Shown here: positions 32,990-41,429 of the stretch, one piece after another | Layout of the letters: the number at the start of each line of letters is the position of its first letter | Position numbering within the stretch: position 1 is the first letter of the stretch | DNA from: UMGS1387 sp045539625 | Lineage (GTDB): Bacteria; Bacillota; Clostridia; Oscillospirales; CAG-382 | Length of the DNA stretch: 56,188 nt | Direction of reading: 5' to 3' | NCBI GenBank assembly: GCA_045539625.1 | Contig: JAZQFS010000120.1 | Coordinates: forward strand, 1 to 56,188 | Translations under genes and position numbers: made by a program | Notes under the pieces: generated by a model | Databases searched by the model: none | Told to the model about the DNA's origin: nothing | The model's input: only the letters and a program-made list of their open reading frames with translations

Positions 32990-34348
32990 TTACGGAATAA
33001 TGTCCGATAAATCGTTAAGAATCATACCTGCTGCCAGAACGATAACCTTGTCGCCACTTTGAATTACATCGGAGCCTGTAGGGATAATGGGCTTTCTGCG
33101 TCGGATAATTCCTGCTACAAGAATGTTTTTCTTAAGCGTCAGATCCTTCAGCGGAATGTCGGTGTAACCAAAGTCGTCACTTACGTTGAATTCAAGCACC
33201 TCAGCCTTGCCGTCCATTACCTTGTAAAGTGTTTCCACATTACTTCCTACAGAGTTTTTAATGGCACGTACATATCTTGATACAACGTTGGAAACCGTTT
33301 GCTGAGGTGAAACTATACATTCAAGTCCCATCTTTTCGGCTGATGCACTCAGGTCGCTTCTGTTGATTTTTGATATTATTGTTGACATAGTCTGTCCTGC
33401 AACAAAGAATGATGTCAGAATGTTAGTCTCGTCCTTGCCTGCAAGTGCAATGAACGCATCTGTGGTCGAAATGCCTTCCTCAAGCAAGACCTCGGGCTTC
33501 ATGCCGTCACCCATAATGATTGTTGCCTCAGGCAGTGAAAACGCAAGCTCGTTGCATCTTTGTCTGTCAATTTCAATAATTTTAACCTTGACACCGGAGG
33601 TAATAAGCATTTTTGCAAGATAGTAGGAAATTCTTCCGCCGCCGACAATAATGACATTTCTTGGAAATTTGGTTTGAAGACCGATGCTTTTAAGCAGCTT
33701 TAAGATTTCGGAATGAGAAGCTGTCAAACCGATTTTGTCGCCCGCTTCAAGTCTGAAATTACCGTCGGGGATATATACATTGCCATCTCTCAAAACGCTG
33801 CAGACAAGGAATTTTTCTGTATAATTCTTTCTCAGCTCCCAAAGAGATGAGCCTGCAAATGCAGAGCCTTCGCCGATGTGAAGCTCGACGATTTCAAGGT
33901 TTCTGTTTGAAAAGGACTCAACCTTGACGGAAGAGGGAAAACGAAGATTGTCAAAGATTTCTTTTGCAACGAGCCTTTCGGGATTCATAGCCACAGACAG
34001 ATTGAGGTGTTGCTTCATAATACCAAGACTCTCGTCGTTGTATTCGGGGTTTCTTATTCTTGCAAGAGTGTGGCTTGCACCCATTTTTTTTGCAAGAAAG
34101 CAGGCGAGCATATTCAGCTCGTCCGATCCCGTAACCGCAATAAACAGTTCTGCCTTGTCAATGCCTGCCTCCGACATTGTGTCGGAATCAACACCGTTTC
34201 CGCAAAGTCCCATTACGTCGTACATATTTGTAACATCTTCAATTACACTTTGGTCGCTGTCAACCGCTACAATATCGTGACCTTCGCCAACCAGACTTTC
34301 AATGATTGTTCTGCCGTTTTTACCGCAGCCGAAGATAATAATTTTCAT
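32990..34348 (-). CDS. trkA: Trk potassium uptake regulator TrkA
   Basis: The 452-residue protein has two tandem RCK units. Each has a Rossmann domain (IIFGCGKNGRTIIESL at 3-18 and VIIVGGGRISYYLAKMLI near 233-250, both GxGxxG-like) followed by a TrkA_C domain. It binds NAD(H) or ATP and gates TrkH. The double layout matches the long TrkA form rather than the single-domain KtrA. It heads the trkAH operon with an extended -10 promoter (TGATATAAT on the minus strand, TATAAT at 34389-34384). Confidence 0.94.
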   Translation of the reverse strand: MKIIIFGCGKNGRTIIESLVGEGHDIVAVDSDQSVIEDVTNMYDVMGLCGNGVDSDTMSEAGIDKAELFIAVTGSDELNMLACFLAKKMGASHTLARIRNPEYNDESLGIMKQHLNLSVAMNPERLVAKEIFDNLRFPSSVKVESFSNRNLEIVELHIGEGSAFAGSSLWELRKNYTEKFLVCSVLRDGNVYIPDGNFRLEAGDKIGLTASHSEILKLLKSIGLQTKFPRNVIIVGGGRISYYLAKMLITSGVKVKIIEIDRQRCNELAFSLPEATIIMGDGMKPEVLLEEGISTTDAFIALAGKDETNILTSFFVAGQTMSTIISKINRSDLSASAEKMGLECIVSPQQTVSNVVSRYVRAIKNSVGSNVETLYKVMDGKAEVLEFNVSDDFGYTDIPLKDLTLKKNILVAGIIRRRKPIIPTGSDVIQSGDKVIVLAAGMILNDLSDIIP

Positions 34349-34460
34349 ATATTACCTCATTAATATAGAATCTTTTTTTCTGTATTATATCACATATGTT
34401 TTACAATTTCCATACTTTTACAAAAAAATAATGTTTTTGGCATATTTTTTTAAAAAGCTA

Positions 34461-34503
34461 TTGACAACGACTGTATTATATGTTATAGTACAGATAGTAC
34501 AGT
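34461..34503 (+). promoter_or_regulatory. Promoter and operator of the GntR-ABC operon
   Basis: TTGACA (34461-34466), a 17-bp spacer and TATAGT (34484-34489) are seen. Two adjacent 9-bp direct repeats ATAGTACAG (34485-34493, 34494-34502) overlap the -10. ACTGTA (34470-34475) with TACAGT (34498-34503) gives an inverted pair. This fits autoregulation by the GntR protein. Confidence 0.75.
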
Positions 34504-34529
34504 TAACACAACAGAGAAAGGAGGCGCAG

Positions 34530-34913
34530 ATGAACGTGTATAAGCTTGACCATACAAGCGGAAAGCCTATATATGAGCAGATACGTGATAATCTTAAGAA
34601 GCTCATTATAGACGGCGTGCTGAAGCCTGATGAAAAGATACTGTCGGTGCGTGAGCTTGCGGTGGAGATGACGATAAACCCAAACACCATACAGAAAGCG
34701 TATAAGGATCTGGAAAGTGAAGGTTACATTTATTCTGTAAGAGCGAAAGGCTTTTTTGTGGCACCGAAGGATAACGTTAAGAATGAAGAGCATTTGTTTA
34801 ATGAGCTTGCCGAAACGGTAAAAGAGCTGTATTATCTGGGAGTTTCACAAAAAGATGTGTTTGCGGTGGTATCTGAAATTTACGGAAAGGGCAAAACGGA
34901 CTTGGAAAACTAA
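34530..34913 (+). CDS. YtrA-type GntR regulator
   Basis: The 127-residue protein has the GntR winged helix: GKPIYEQIRDNLKKLIIDG, then LSVRELAVEMTINPNTIQKAYKDLESEGYI. A short C-terminal helical region follows, as in the YtrA subfamily that controls ABC transporters, often in response to cell-wall-active compounds. ATG 34530 follows AAGGAGG; the longer frame from 34302 crosses the promoter and is not used. It is the first gene of an operon with an ATPase and a membrane protein, and direct repeats sit on its own promoter. Confidence 0.9.
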   Translation: MNVYKLDHTSGKPIYEQIRDNLKKLIIDGVLKPDEKILSVRELAVEMTINPNTIQKAYKDLESEGYIYSVRAKGFFVAPKDNVKNEEHLFNELAETVKELYYLGVSQKDVFAVVSEIYGKGKTDLEN

Positions 34914-34933
34914 TCTGAAAGGAGAAATTATTT

Positions 34934-35836
34934 ATGATAAAAGCTGACGGCGTAGTTAAGAGCTTTGGGACCTTCAGAGCACTTGACTCACTTGCACTGC
35001 ACGTTAAAAAAGGTTCGGTTTACGGACTTGTAGGACCAAACGGTGCAGGCAAGACTACATTTATTAAAACGCTTACAGGCGTTTATAAGGCTGACAGCGG
35101 TGAAATAACCGTTGACGGCGAAAAGACTTTTGAAAATACAGGTATAAAGAAAAGAATGATTTGTATATCCGATGATTTGTTCTTTTTCCCAACGTACAGT
35201 ATTCTTGATATGGCTAATTACTATGCGGGAATATACCCCGAATGGAACTGGGAACACTTTGAAAAAATGAAGGAAGTGTTCAAAATTGATGTCAAGCGTA
35301 AGGCAAGAAGACTTTCAAAGGGTATGCAAAAGCAGGTTGCATTTTGGCTGGGACTTTGCACAAGCCCCGATGTTATGATTCTTGACGAGCCTGTTGACGG
35401 ACTTGATCCTGTAATGAGAAGAAATGTTTGGAAGCTTATGCTTCAGGCGGTAGCAGAGCGTGAAATGACGGTGCTTGTATCAAGTCATAATCTTCGTGAG
35501 CTTGAAGACGTGTGCGACCACGTGGGAATACTCTATAACGGAAAAATCGTTATTGAAAAATCCCTTGATGACCTTAAGGGTAACGTACATAAATTGCAGC
35601 TTGCCTTTGACGGAGGAGAGTTTCCCTCAGAGCTTGAGAAGGAGCTGAACGTGCTTGATAAATCGGGCTTTGCAAGCGTAAGCCTTGTGATAGTCAAGGG
35701 TGAAGTTGATGAAATTGAAGAAACGGTGAGAAAATATAACCCTGTTGTATTTGACATTATACCGCTGACACTGGAAGAAGTGTTTATATACGAATTGGGA
35801 GGTATGGGCTATGAGTTTGAAACAATCCTGCTTTAA
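34934..35836 (+). CDS. ABC transporter ATP-binding protein
   Basis: The 300-residue ATPase has Walker A GPNGAGKTTF (35-44), the signature LSKGMQKQ, Walker B VMILDEPVDGLDP and the switch histidine in SSHNLRELED. It is the YtrB/BcrA-like type that pairs with ABC-2 permeases. Its 3' end overlaps the start of the membrane partner by 26 bases, so the subunits are translated together. With a YtrA-type regulator upstream, the likely role is response to a membrane or cell-wall stress; transport direction is probably export. Confidence 0.92.
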   Translation: MIKADGVVKSFGTFRALDSLALHVKKGSVYGLVGPNGAGKTTFIKTLTGVYKADSGEITVDGEKTFENTGIKKRMICISDDLFFFPTYSILDMANYYAGIYPEWNWEHFEKMKEVFKIDVKRKARRLSKGMQKQVAFWLGLCTSPDVMILDEPVDGLDPVMRRNVWKLMLQAVAEREMTVLVSSHNLRELEDVCDHVGILYNGKIVIEKSLDDLKGNVHKLQLAFDGGEFPSELEKELNVLDKSGFASVSLVIVKGEVDEIEETVRKYNPVVFDIIPLTLEEVFIYELGGMGYEFETILL

Positions 35837-37958
35837 AACCGTAATCAAAAGCGATATTAAACGTCTTTGGTGGATAAGCGCCCTTGCAACTCTTTTCACG
35901 GTGCTGTTTGTGGCAATGCCGCTTTATGAGTACGTTTCCTATCACACTCCGGAAGATTTTGCCCGTATTTTCAACGATGAATACTACTATTCGGGACGCT
36001 GGCTTATGTACAGGCTTGACGGTACGTACGTATTTGGCTGTATGCTTGGTGCTTTTTTGTCAATGGGACTGTTTTCATACCTGAACAATGTGTCAAGCGT
36101 ATCCTTCAATCACGCTCTGCCTTGTAAGCGAAGCACACTGATGGCGGCTCATTCCGTATCGGCTTTGATTTTTATTACAGTTCCTATCGTTGTAAATAAC
36201 ATTCTTTGTATATTTGCGGTTAAGGATTTTTCAACCGTGACTCCCATTTTTGTAAATACGGGAATTTACTTTGTGTATGCACTTTTGTTTTTTGCGTTGT
36301 TTACCTTTATCGGTATGCTTACGGGCAATACCGTGGCACAGGGAATATTCTCATGCGTATTTATTCTGCTTCCGCTGTTTTTGACAAGCTTTGTTGTTAT
36401 GCTTTGCGATTCATACCTTTACGGCTTTGCGGGAACGGGCTTTCTTGAAGATGTTCTCATAAATTATTTTTACCTGTCACCCGAAGAGCTGATGGGACCG
36501 AAAGTGCTGGTTTACATACTTCTTATAGCAGTATTCTACGGACTGTCCTTGCTGTTGTATAAGCTCAGACATCTTGAAAACTACGGTGAAGTAATTGCTT
36601 TTCCGCAGCTCAGGTGGCTGTTTAAGCTTCTTTTCGGCATTTGCTCGGGTATTCTCGGATACTTCTATATGCAGGCATTCTGGGACGTGTCAAACATACT
36701 TGTGATGCTGTTGTTCGGAAGTATAGGCGTAATTATTGCAAATATGCTGTCCAATAAGAGCTTTAGCCTTAGGGGCTGTAAAAACCCGATTATTCATAAT
36801 GCTATTTTCGTTCTCGCTGTTTTTGTAATATTCAATTTTGATATTACGGGATTTGAGTCAAGAGTGCCTCAGGTCAACAGTATTGTAAGCGTAACAAACC
36901 TTAACTATAACTATGACGGCGTTGAATATGCATATATCGATGACTACAACGGACATCAGAGAATTACCCGCACCGATTTCTATCAAGCTGAATTTACAGA
37001 TAGAGAAGACATAAAGCTTTTTGTTGATTTCCATAAAAATAAGATTGCAACAAAACATGATGACGAATACTCATCGGCATCGTCAATATCGGGTGTTCCT
37101 TATAATGTTGAAATAGAGTATACCCTGCGAAACGGCAGAAAGATGAGAAGAGCATACAGGCTTGATGACTCAGATGTAGACTCCTTCTTAAGACCTGTCA
37201 GCGAAACCGCTGTTCTTCGCAAGCACCGTTATCCTGTTCTTGACGGTACACAAAAGACTTACACAAAGGTTGAAATTAACGCAAACAACCACAAGAATCC
37301 CGATGACAGTCTCCTTGCGGTGTACGGCGGAAGCAGCAGTGAGGCGAAAAAGATAATTGATGCACTTATCAAAGACAGAATTGATATCAGCTTTGATGAG
37401 TATATAAATAAAATGAATTCTACCGAGCTTTATACCGTTGAGCTGTTCTATAAAGTGCCTGCCACCGATGAGAACGGTAAGCACATTATGGCAGAGCTGT
37501 CGGATTCCTATGATGTAAGCTTCTTTGACACAGCGACACTTGCGGCACTTGAAAGCACAGGCAGCATAAATGCCGAGAATGCTCTTGCTTTTGATGATAT
37601 TGCGGCTGTTACCGTTCACTATGATTACAGCTATAATTTTGATAAGTACACAGGTATTGTCAGTGATTACGGAACACTTGGAGAATACGGTGAACATGTG
37701 GTAAGAGTAGAAGAAACAAAGAGCTCTGAAATCTTTAACGGCAAGCTGTTTACCGATGAAGAGGATATCAAAACGCTGTTCGGGTATCTTACCGACAGAA
37801 ATGTAGTAAATATTTTCGATGGCGGCACATATGTGTTCTTCTCCATTGAATTCACTTACAACGGCGGAAGAAAAGCTGGGTATTCGCTGTATGATTCGGT
37901 GGAAAACCTGCCCGAAATTCTGCATTACTTAAAAGAGTACATACCTCTTGAAAGGTAG
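35811..37958 (+). CDS. ABC-2-like membrane protein with large external domain
   Basis: The 715-residue protein has an N-terminal membrane half (about residues 20-350, some eight segments) starting with SDIKRLWWISALATLFTVL. A hydrophilic C-terminal half (about 365-715) would be outside the cell. The second half contains a repeated pattern, for example VEIEYTLRNGRKMRRAYRL near 430 and IEFTYNGGRKAGYSLYD near 685, suggesting two related domains. It resembles proteins annotated with DUF6449 beside YtrA-type operons, from memory. It is the permease partner of the upstream ATPase. The external domain may sense or bind the inducing compound. Confidence 0.78.
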   Translation: MSLKQSCFKTVIKSDIKRLWWISALATLFTVLFVAMPLYEYVSYHTPEDFARIFNDEYYYSGRWLMYRLDGTYVFGCMLGAFLSMGLFSYLNNVSSVSFNHALPCKRSTLMAAHSVSALIFITVPIVVNNILCIFAVKDFSTVTPIFVNTGIYFVYALLFFALFTFIGMLTGNTVAQGIFSCVFILLPLFLTSFVVMLCDSYLYGFAGTGFLEDVLINYFYLSPEELMGPKVLVYILLIAVFYGLSLLLYKLRHLENYGEVIAFPQLRWLFKLLFGICSGILGYFYMQAFWDVSNILVMLLFGSIGVIIANMLSNKSFSLRGCKNPIIHNAIFVLAVFVIFNFDITGFESRVPQVNSIVSVTNLNYNYDGVEYAYIDDYNGHQRITRTDFYQAEFTDREDIKLFVDFHKNKIATKHDDEYSSASSISGVPYNVEIEYTLRNGRKMRRAYRLDDSDVDSFLRPVSETAVLRKHRYPVLDGTQKTYTKVEINANNHKNPDDSLLAVYGGSSSEAKKIIDALIKDRIDISFDEYINKMNSTELYTVELFYKVPATDENGKHIMAELSDSYDVSFFDTATLAALESTGSINAENALAFDDIAAVTVHYDYSYNFDKYTGIVSDYGTLGEYGEHVVRVEETKSSEIFNGKLFTDEEDIKTLFGYLTDRNVVNIFDGGTYVFFSIEFTYNGGRKAGYSLYDSVENLPEILHYLKEYIPLER

Positions 37959-37975
37959 TGCGCATAATCTCCTTA

Positions 37976-37995
37976 AAACCTCCTTCGGGAGGTTT
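37976..37995 (+). terminator. Terminator of the GntR-ABC operon
   Basis: AAACCTCC pairs with GGAGGTTT around TTCG, 17 bases after the stop. The T-tract is short. Confidence 0.65.
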
Positions 37996-38029
37996 GAGCT
38001 TGTCGTAAAACCATTGTGAAAGTTTAGGT

Positions 38030-38183
38030 CAAGCCTTTTCAAAGGCTTGCGGGATCCTGTGGCGGAGCCTTGGTCGCCGTCCGCAGACGGCGAAATTCCT
38101 TATGCTTCATAAAGCGCAGGAAAGGTGAATTTACCGTCCTTCAAAGGACGGTAAAGAGGAAAACCCTCGCCGGGGGTTTTCCT
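38030..38183. repeat. Array of four strong hairpins in a 300-bp gene-free stretch
   Basis: The stems are CAAGCCTTT/AAAGGCTTG (38030-38049), TCGCCGTC/GACGGCGA (38074-38093), TTTACCGTCC/GGACGGTAAA (38130-38155) and AGGAAAACCC/GGGTTTTCCT (38157-38183). No open frame is convincing. The composition is GC-richer than its flanks. It may be a repeated intergenic element or a structured RNA. Confidence 0.75.
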
Positions 38184-38218
38184 AAAACTTGAAAAAAACA
38201 TACTTTTACAACAGACTG

Positions 38219-38250
38219 GAGGCTGTATCAAAACAGAATGATACAGCCTC
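38219..38250 (-). terminator. Terminator of the hypothetical gene at 38262
   Basis: GAGGCTGTATCA pairs perfectly with TGATACAGCCTC around an 8-base loop, just past the stop of the minus-strand gene. Confidence 0.8.
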
Positions 38251-38261
38251 ATTTTGTATGC

Positions 38262-38819
38262 TTAAAAGATTTCTCCGCCTGTAAAGATGTAGCTCTCAAG
38301 GTTTTCAAGTATGTTTGCCCAGTATTCGTCGTCGTTTTCGTCGGTGTAGGCAAAGTCAATAAGCTCACAGCCGTCTGAAATGTACTGAAGTGCACTTTTG
38401 TATTCTCCGTACCTGTCAAGAAGCATCCATACACCGCTGTCAAGTCCTTCGGCAACCATTTTCAGTGCCATATAGGCATTGTACGGAATGATACCCGATT
38501 CGTCGCAGGATATAAGATAGTTAAAGGAATCGTAGTCAAGACCGTCGGGTATTTCGTTCTCGTAGAGCTCAAGGTCGCTTTTTGCTATTTTCAAGGAATC
38601 TGCAAGATACTCGGCATCAAGACCGTTTTCTTCAAGATAGTTGACGATAAACCGCTCTGTTTCAGCCGTTAGCTTGTACATTGCCCGAAACTCTCCCGAA
38701 AAGTCGGGAAGCTTTGCAATCTTGCCGTCATAAATGGCAAAGAATTCGCCGTCGGCATAGAATAATTCGCCTGTGTGTTTAAGTGCTTTTTTCTCGATAA
38801 GTTCAACCAGTTTTTGCAT
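38262..38819 (-). CDS. Hypothetical acidic cytoplasmic protein
   Basis: The 185-residue protein starts MQKLVELIEKKALKHTGELF. It has no membrane segment or signal peptide, is acidic, and is helical in prediction by eye. The N-terminus contains a repeated phrase on intake of a value (YADGEFFAIYDGKIAKLPDF). ATG 38819 is chosen because GAGGAGATATTT precedes it; the frame extending to 38882 lacks a ribosome binding site. It is a single gene with its own terminator. The family is not recognised. Confidence 0.6.
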   Translation of the reverse strand: MQKLVELIEKKALKHTGELFYADGEFFAIYDGKIAKLPDFSGEFRAMYKLTAETERFIVNYLEENGLDAEYLADSLKIAKSDLELYENEIPDGLDYDSFNYLISCDESGIIPYNAYMALKMVAEGLDSGVWMLLDRYGEYKSALQYISDGCELIDFAYTDENDDEYWANILENLESYIFTGGEIF

Positions 38820-38942
38820 AAATATCTCCTCATTAATAATTAACACGGGAAATATTTTACTATAAAGCTGACCTGTTGTCAATATGTTTTTTTGTATAGT
38901 ACACGGAATAATACATTAATACCTAAAATATGATTTTGCGTA

Positions 38943-38972
38943 TTGACAAAAAGGACGGTTAAATGGTACAAT
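38943..38972 (+). promoter_or_regulatory. Promoter of the AraC-type gene at 39011
   Basis: TTGACA (38943-38948), an 18-bp spacer and TACAAT (38967-38972) lie 38 bases before the start codon. Confidence 0.7.
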
Positions 38973-39010
38973 TATATGGTAATCCTGTGAAAAAGGAGTA
39001 AAAAAACGAC

Positions 39011-39775
39011 ATGAGTTATTTTGATGCCGTATACGATGCAGGCGGAAAGCTTACGGAAAGAGCAGGTTGGATTCATCCGTCAAGAACGGTTGACTTCAAT
39101 GAGATAATATATGTTGTAAAGGGTACTGTCAAAATGTTCGAGGAGGACAGACGGTATGAGCTTCATAAAGGAGACTGCCTTGTGCTTGAAAAAGGAAAGC
39201 ATCACGGCGGCTATGAGAAGTCCGATAAAGAGGTGCAGTTCTATTGGATACAGTTTTTCTCGGACCACGAAAGCTACAGTAATATGAAGCATGTTTCCTT
39301 CGGCTCGGATTCGGGAATGACAATGCTTGCCGAGCAGCTTCTTCACGCTGCAAATACTCCTGCATATCCAAGTGAGGCAGGCGACTGCTATATCCGCCTG
39401 ATGCTCAATGAAATAAATATAACGTCCTGTAAAAATACCAACACGGCATATCCGTTTTGCGGATCTGTTGCAGACTGGATACGTGAAAACAGTAACAGAA
39501 AAATTGAAGTTGAAGAAATTTCCGACAATTTCGGATATAATAAGGACTATATTTCAAGGGTTTTCAAAAAGAACTTCGGTCTGAACTTAAAGGCGTATAT
39601 TGACAGCGAGAGAATGAAGTACATAAAGGGCGTGCTTATGACAACAGAGTACCCTCTGAAGCAGGTGTCAAGACAATGCGGCTTTCCCGAATATAAAAGC
39701 TTCCTGAAATTTTTCTCGTACCATAGTGAGGAAACACCCTTTGAATTCAGAAAAAAGTATTTCAATAAATTATGA
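39011..39775 (+). CDS. AraC-family regulator with cupin sensor
   Basis: The 254-residue protein has an N-terminal cupin-like ligand pocket (about 1-110) with IYVVKGTVKMFEEDRRYELH and GDCLVLEKGKHH. A C-terminal double helix-turn-helix (about 155-252) has ISDNFGYNKDYISRVFKKNFG and CGFPEYKSFLKFFSYHSEETP. Sugar or small-molecule response is usual for this architecture. The start is ATG 39011. Downstream, 24 bases on, lies a gene for an unknown membrane protein that may share its transcript. The ligand and targets cannot be read from the sequence. Confidence 0.88.
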   Translation: MSYFDAVYDAGGKLTERAGWIHPSRTVDFNEIIYVVKGTVKMFEEDRRYELHKGDCLVLEKGKHHGGYEKSDKEVQFYWIQFFSDHESYSNMKHVSFGSDSGMTMLAEQLLHAANTPAYPSEAGDCYIRLMLNEINITSCKNTNTAYPFCGSVADWIRENSNRKIEVEEISDNFGYNKDYISRVFKKNFGLNLKAYIDSERMKYIKGVLMTTEYPLKQVSRQCGFPEYKSFLKFFSYHSEETPFEFRKKYFNKL

Positions 39776-39799
39776 TAATCACCGAAAGGAGCAATAAAT

Positions 39800-40852
39800 A
39801 TGGATAATACAAATAATAAAGCCCCGCTTTTGGGACTGAGAATGCTTATCAGCGGACTTTTGATTTTTGCAGGAGCGTTGCTTTATATGCCTCAGAGCGG
39901 ACTTGTGCGTACTCTTCCTCTTTTGGCGGTGCTTGCGGCGGTTGGCAATGCCGTGTATAACAATATGAAATATACTGCAGGCTGTGCCTTTGTCTTTTCC
40001 TTCTGTTTGCTTTCTGTCAACGGAAGCACGCTAAAGGCTTCGGCTGTGTTTTCACTTCTGGGAGCATTGTTTGCGCTTGGCGGAGCATACGGACTTCGTC
40101 TTTTAAGCGCAGGAACAAAAACCAAAAACGCACTTCTCAGAAAAAAGTGCACCGTCAGGGGTATTGCAGTTCTTGTAATTACTTTTGTTGTGTATATGAT
40201 GGTGTGCGGTAATATAATAGGTGCTTTTTTTGCAAGAGCGGAAAATCATAAGTATGTTATGTGTCTTGGTGAAAGCTACATTGATGAGCTGGCTGTGCAC
40301 CACACAAGCTTTGATGCCGTTGAGCGTGAATATAAGACTTATGTCACCTTTACCCATGACGGCGAAAGAGTGGGTGATAAGGATGACTGCTTTGTGAGTA
40401 AAACTCAGGATAAAATTACCGATTATTATAAACAGCTTCTGCTTGAAGACGGTAAGAGAAGCATAAAATCAACCGTAAGCTCTGCCGTTGATATGTTTGA
40501 AATCACAAATTGCGGAATAGCACTTGAAAAGGGTACTCCCGTTGTCACCGAAAAAGGCTATGAGGAATACGCAAAGGATGCGTGGTATGTACTAAGCCTT
40601 TACCATATGGTTGACAGTAAGGAGGATTTCACAAAGCTGTATGATGACTGCGTAAAAGAGCTTGAAAACAGCGTCTTTAAGGAAATTGTGGTGTGCGGCG
40701 GAAACGCAAGCGAGGTTCTTTATATGGCTACGCTTTCAAGAAATGAAGAAGGCGTACTGTCCGTGGGTGAAGTCCTTGACTTTGATGAAAAGTATGTTGA
40801 AAACTACGGCGTTACCGAAAAAACGGTGCTGGATTATTGGTATAACAGATAA
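39800..40852 (+). CDS. Hypothetical membrane protein with external domain
   Basis: The 350-residue protein has four or five N-terminal membrane segments (about residues 10-145), including LISGLLIFAGALLYMP and VLVITFVVYMMVCGNI. About 200 hydrophilic residues that could be outside the cell follow. These contain ISSYI-like helices and CGGNASEVLY near the C-terminus. The ribosome binding site is AAAGGAG. It follows an AraC regulator by 24 bases. The family is not recognised. Confidence 0.65.
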   Translation: MDNTNNKAPLLGLRMLISGLLIFAGALLYMPQSGLVRTLPLLAVLAAVGNAVYNNMKYTAGCAFVFSFCLLSVNGSTLKASAVFSLLGALFALGGAYGLRLLSAGTKTKNALLRKKCTVRGIAVLVITFVVYMMVCGNIIGAFFARAENHKYVMCLGESYIDELAVHHTSFDAVEREYKTYVTFTHDGERVGDKDDCFVSKTQDKITDYYKQLLLEDGKRSIKSTVSSAVDMFEITNCGIALEKGTPVVTEKGYEEYAKDAWYVLSLYHMVDSKEDFTKLYDDCVKELENSVFKEIVVCGGNASEVLYMATLSRNEEGVLSVGEVLDFDEKYVENYGVTEKTVLDYWYNR

Positions 40853-40858
40853 AAATAT

Positions 40859-40881
40859 GGGATGCATTATTGGTGCATCCC
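40859..40881 (+). terminator. Terminator after the membrane-protein gene
   Basis: GGGATGCA pairs with TGCATCCC around a 7-base loop, 6 bases after the stop. A T-rich stretch follows. Confidence 0.75.
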
Positions 40882-40939
40882 AATTTCTTTGCTGACGGTA
40901 CTATTTGAAGTAACAGCTAAAAGTTCTCCGAATTTTTTG

Positions 40940-41350
40940 TTATTTGATAGGTCTGATAACGCAATTATTGTCGTTTATGACAATCTCATAGTTTTCATAC
41001 CGTAAAATCTCTGTATTGCCGTCAATAATTATTTCAGAAGCTTTTTTTCTCCAATCCTTTGTAGAAACCAACTGTTGAGAAACGGCATCTCTCAGAGAAA
41101 TGCTTTTGCCCCATGCAGTTGTAAAGTATAATGCATCTGTTTTCAGCCTTTCAACATAAATTCTGTGCTTGTCAAGCTCTCCGATATACTCTTTCTTTCC
41201 TTCGTCATCAATGGAAATGCATAAAATGCTGCTTATTCCGTCAGCATTGTATTGAGAGAGGAAAGAATGTACTAAAGAATAGCATACGGCAATGGAAAAT
41301 ATGACGAGCAGTGTACAACAGATAATAACGGTTGCTGTTTTTTTGTTCAT
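40940..41350 (-). CDS. Small membrane-anchored hypothetical protein
   Basis: The 136-residue protein has one N-terminal membrane segment (about 6-30, ATVIICCTLLVIFSIAVCYS). A roughly 100-residue extracellular-type domain rich in charged residues follows. It is encoded 79 bases downstream of the SEDS gene on the same strand and could be cotranscribed. No domain is recognised. A role in the wall-synthesis complex is possible only by position. Confidence 0.55.
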   Translation of the reverse strand: MNKKTATVIICCTLLVIFSIAVCYSLVHSFLSQYNADGISSILCISIDDEGKKEYIGELDKHRIYVERLKTDALYFTTAWGKSISLRDAVSQQLVSTKDWRKKASEIIIDGNTEILRYENYEIVINDNNCVIRPIK

Positions 41351-41429
41351 ATAATCTGCCTCCTCGAAATTGTGTCATAGGCAAGTGGCGCAAGGAGTAG
41401 TGTGCTAATAAAAAGCTTAGACAACCTTT

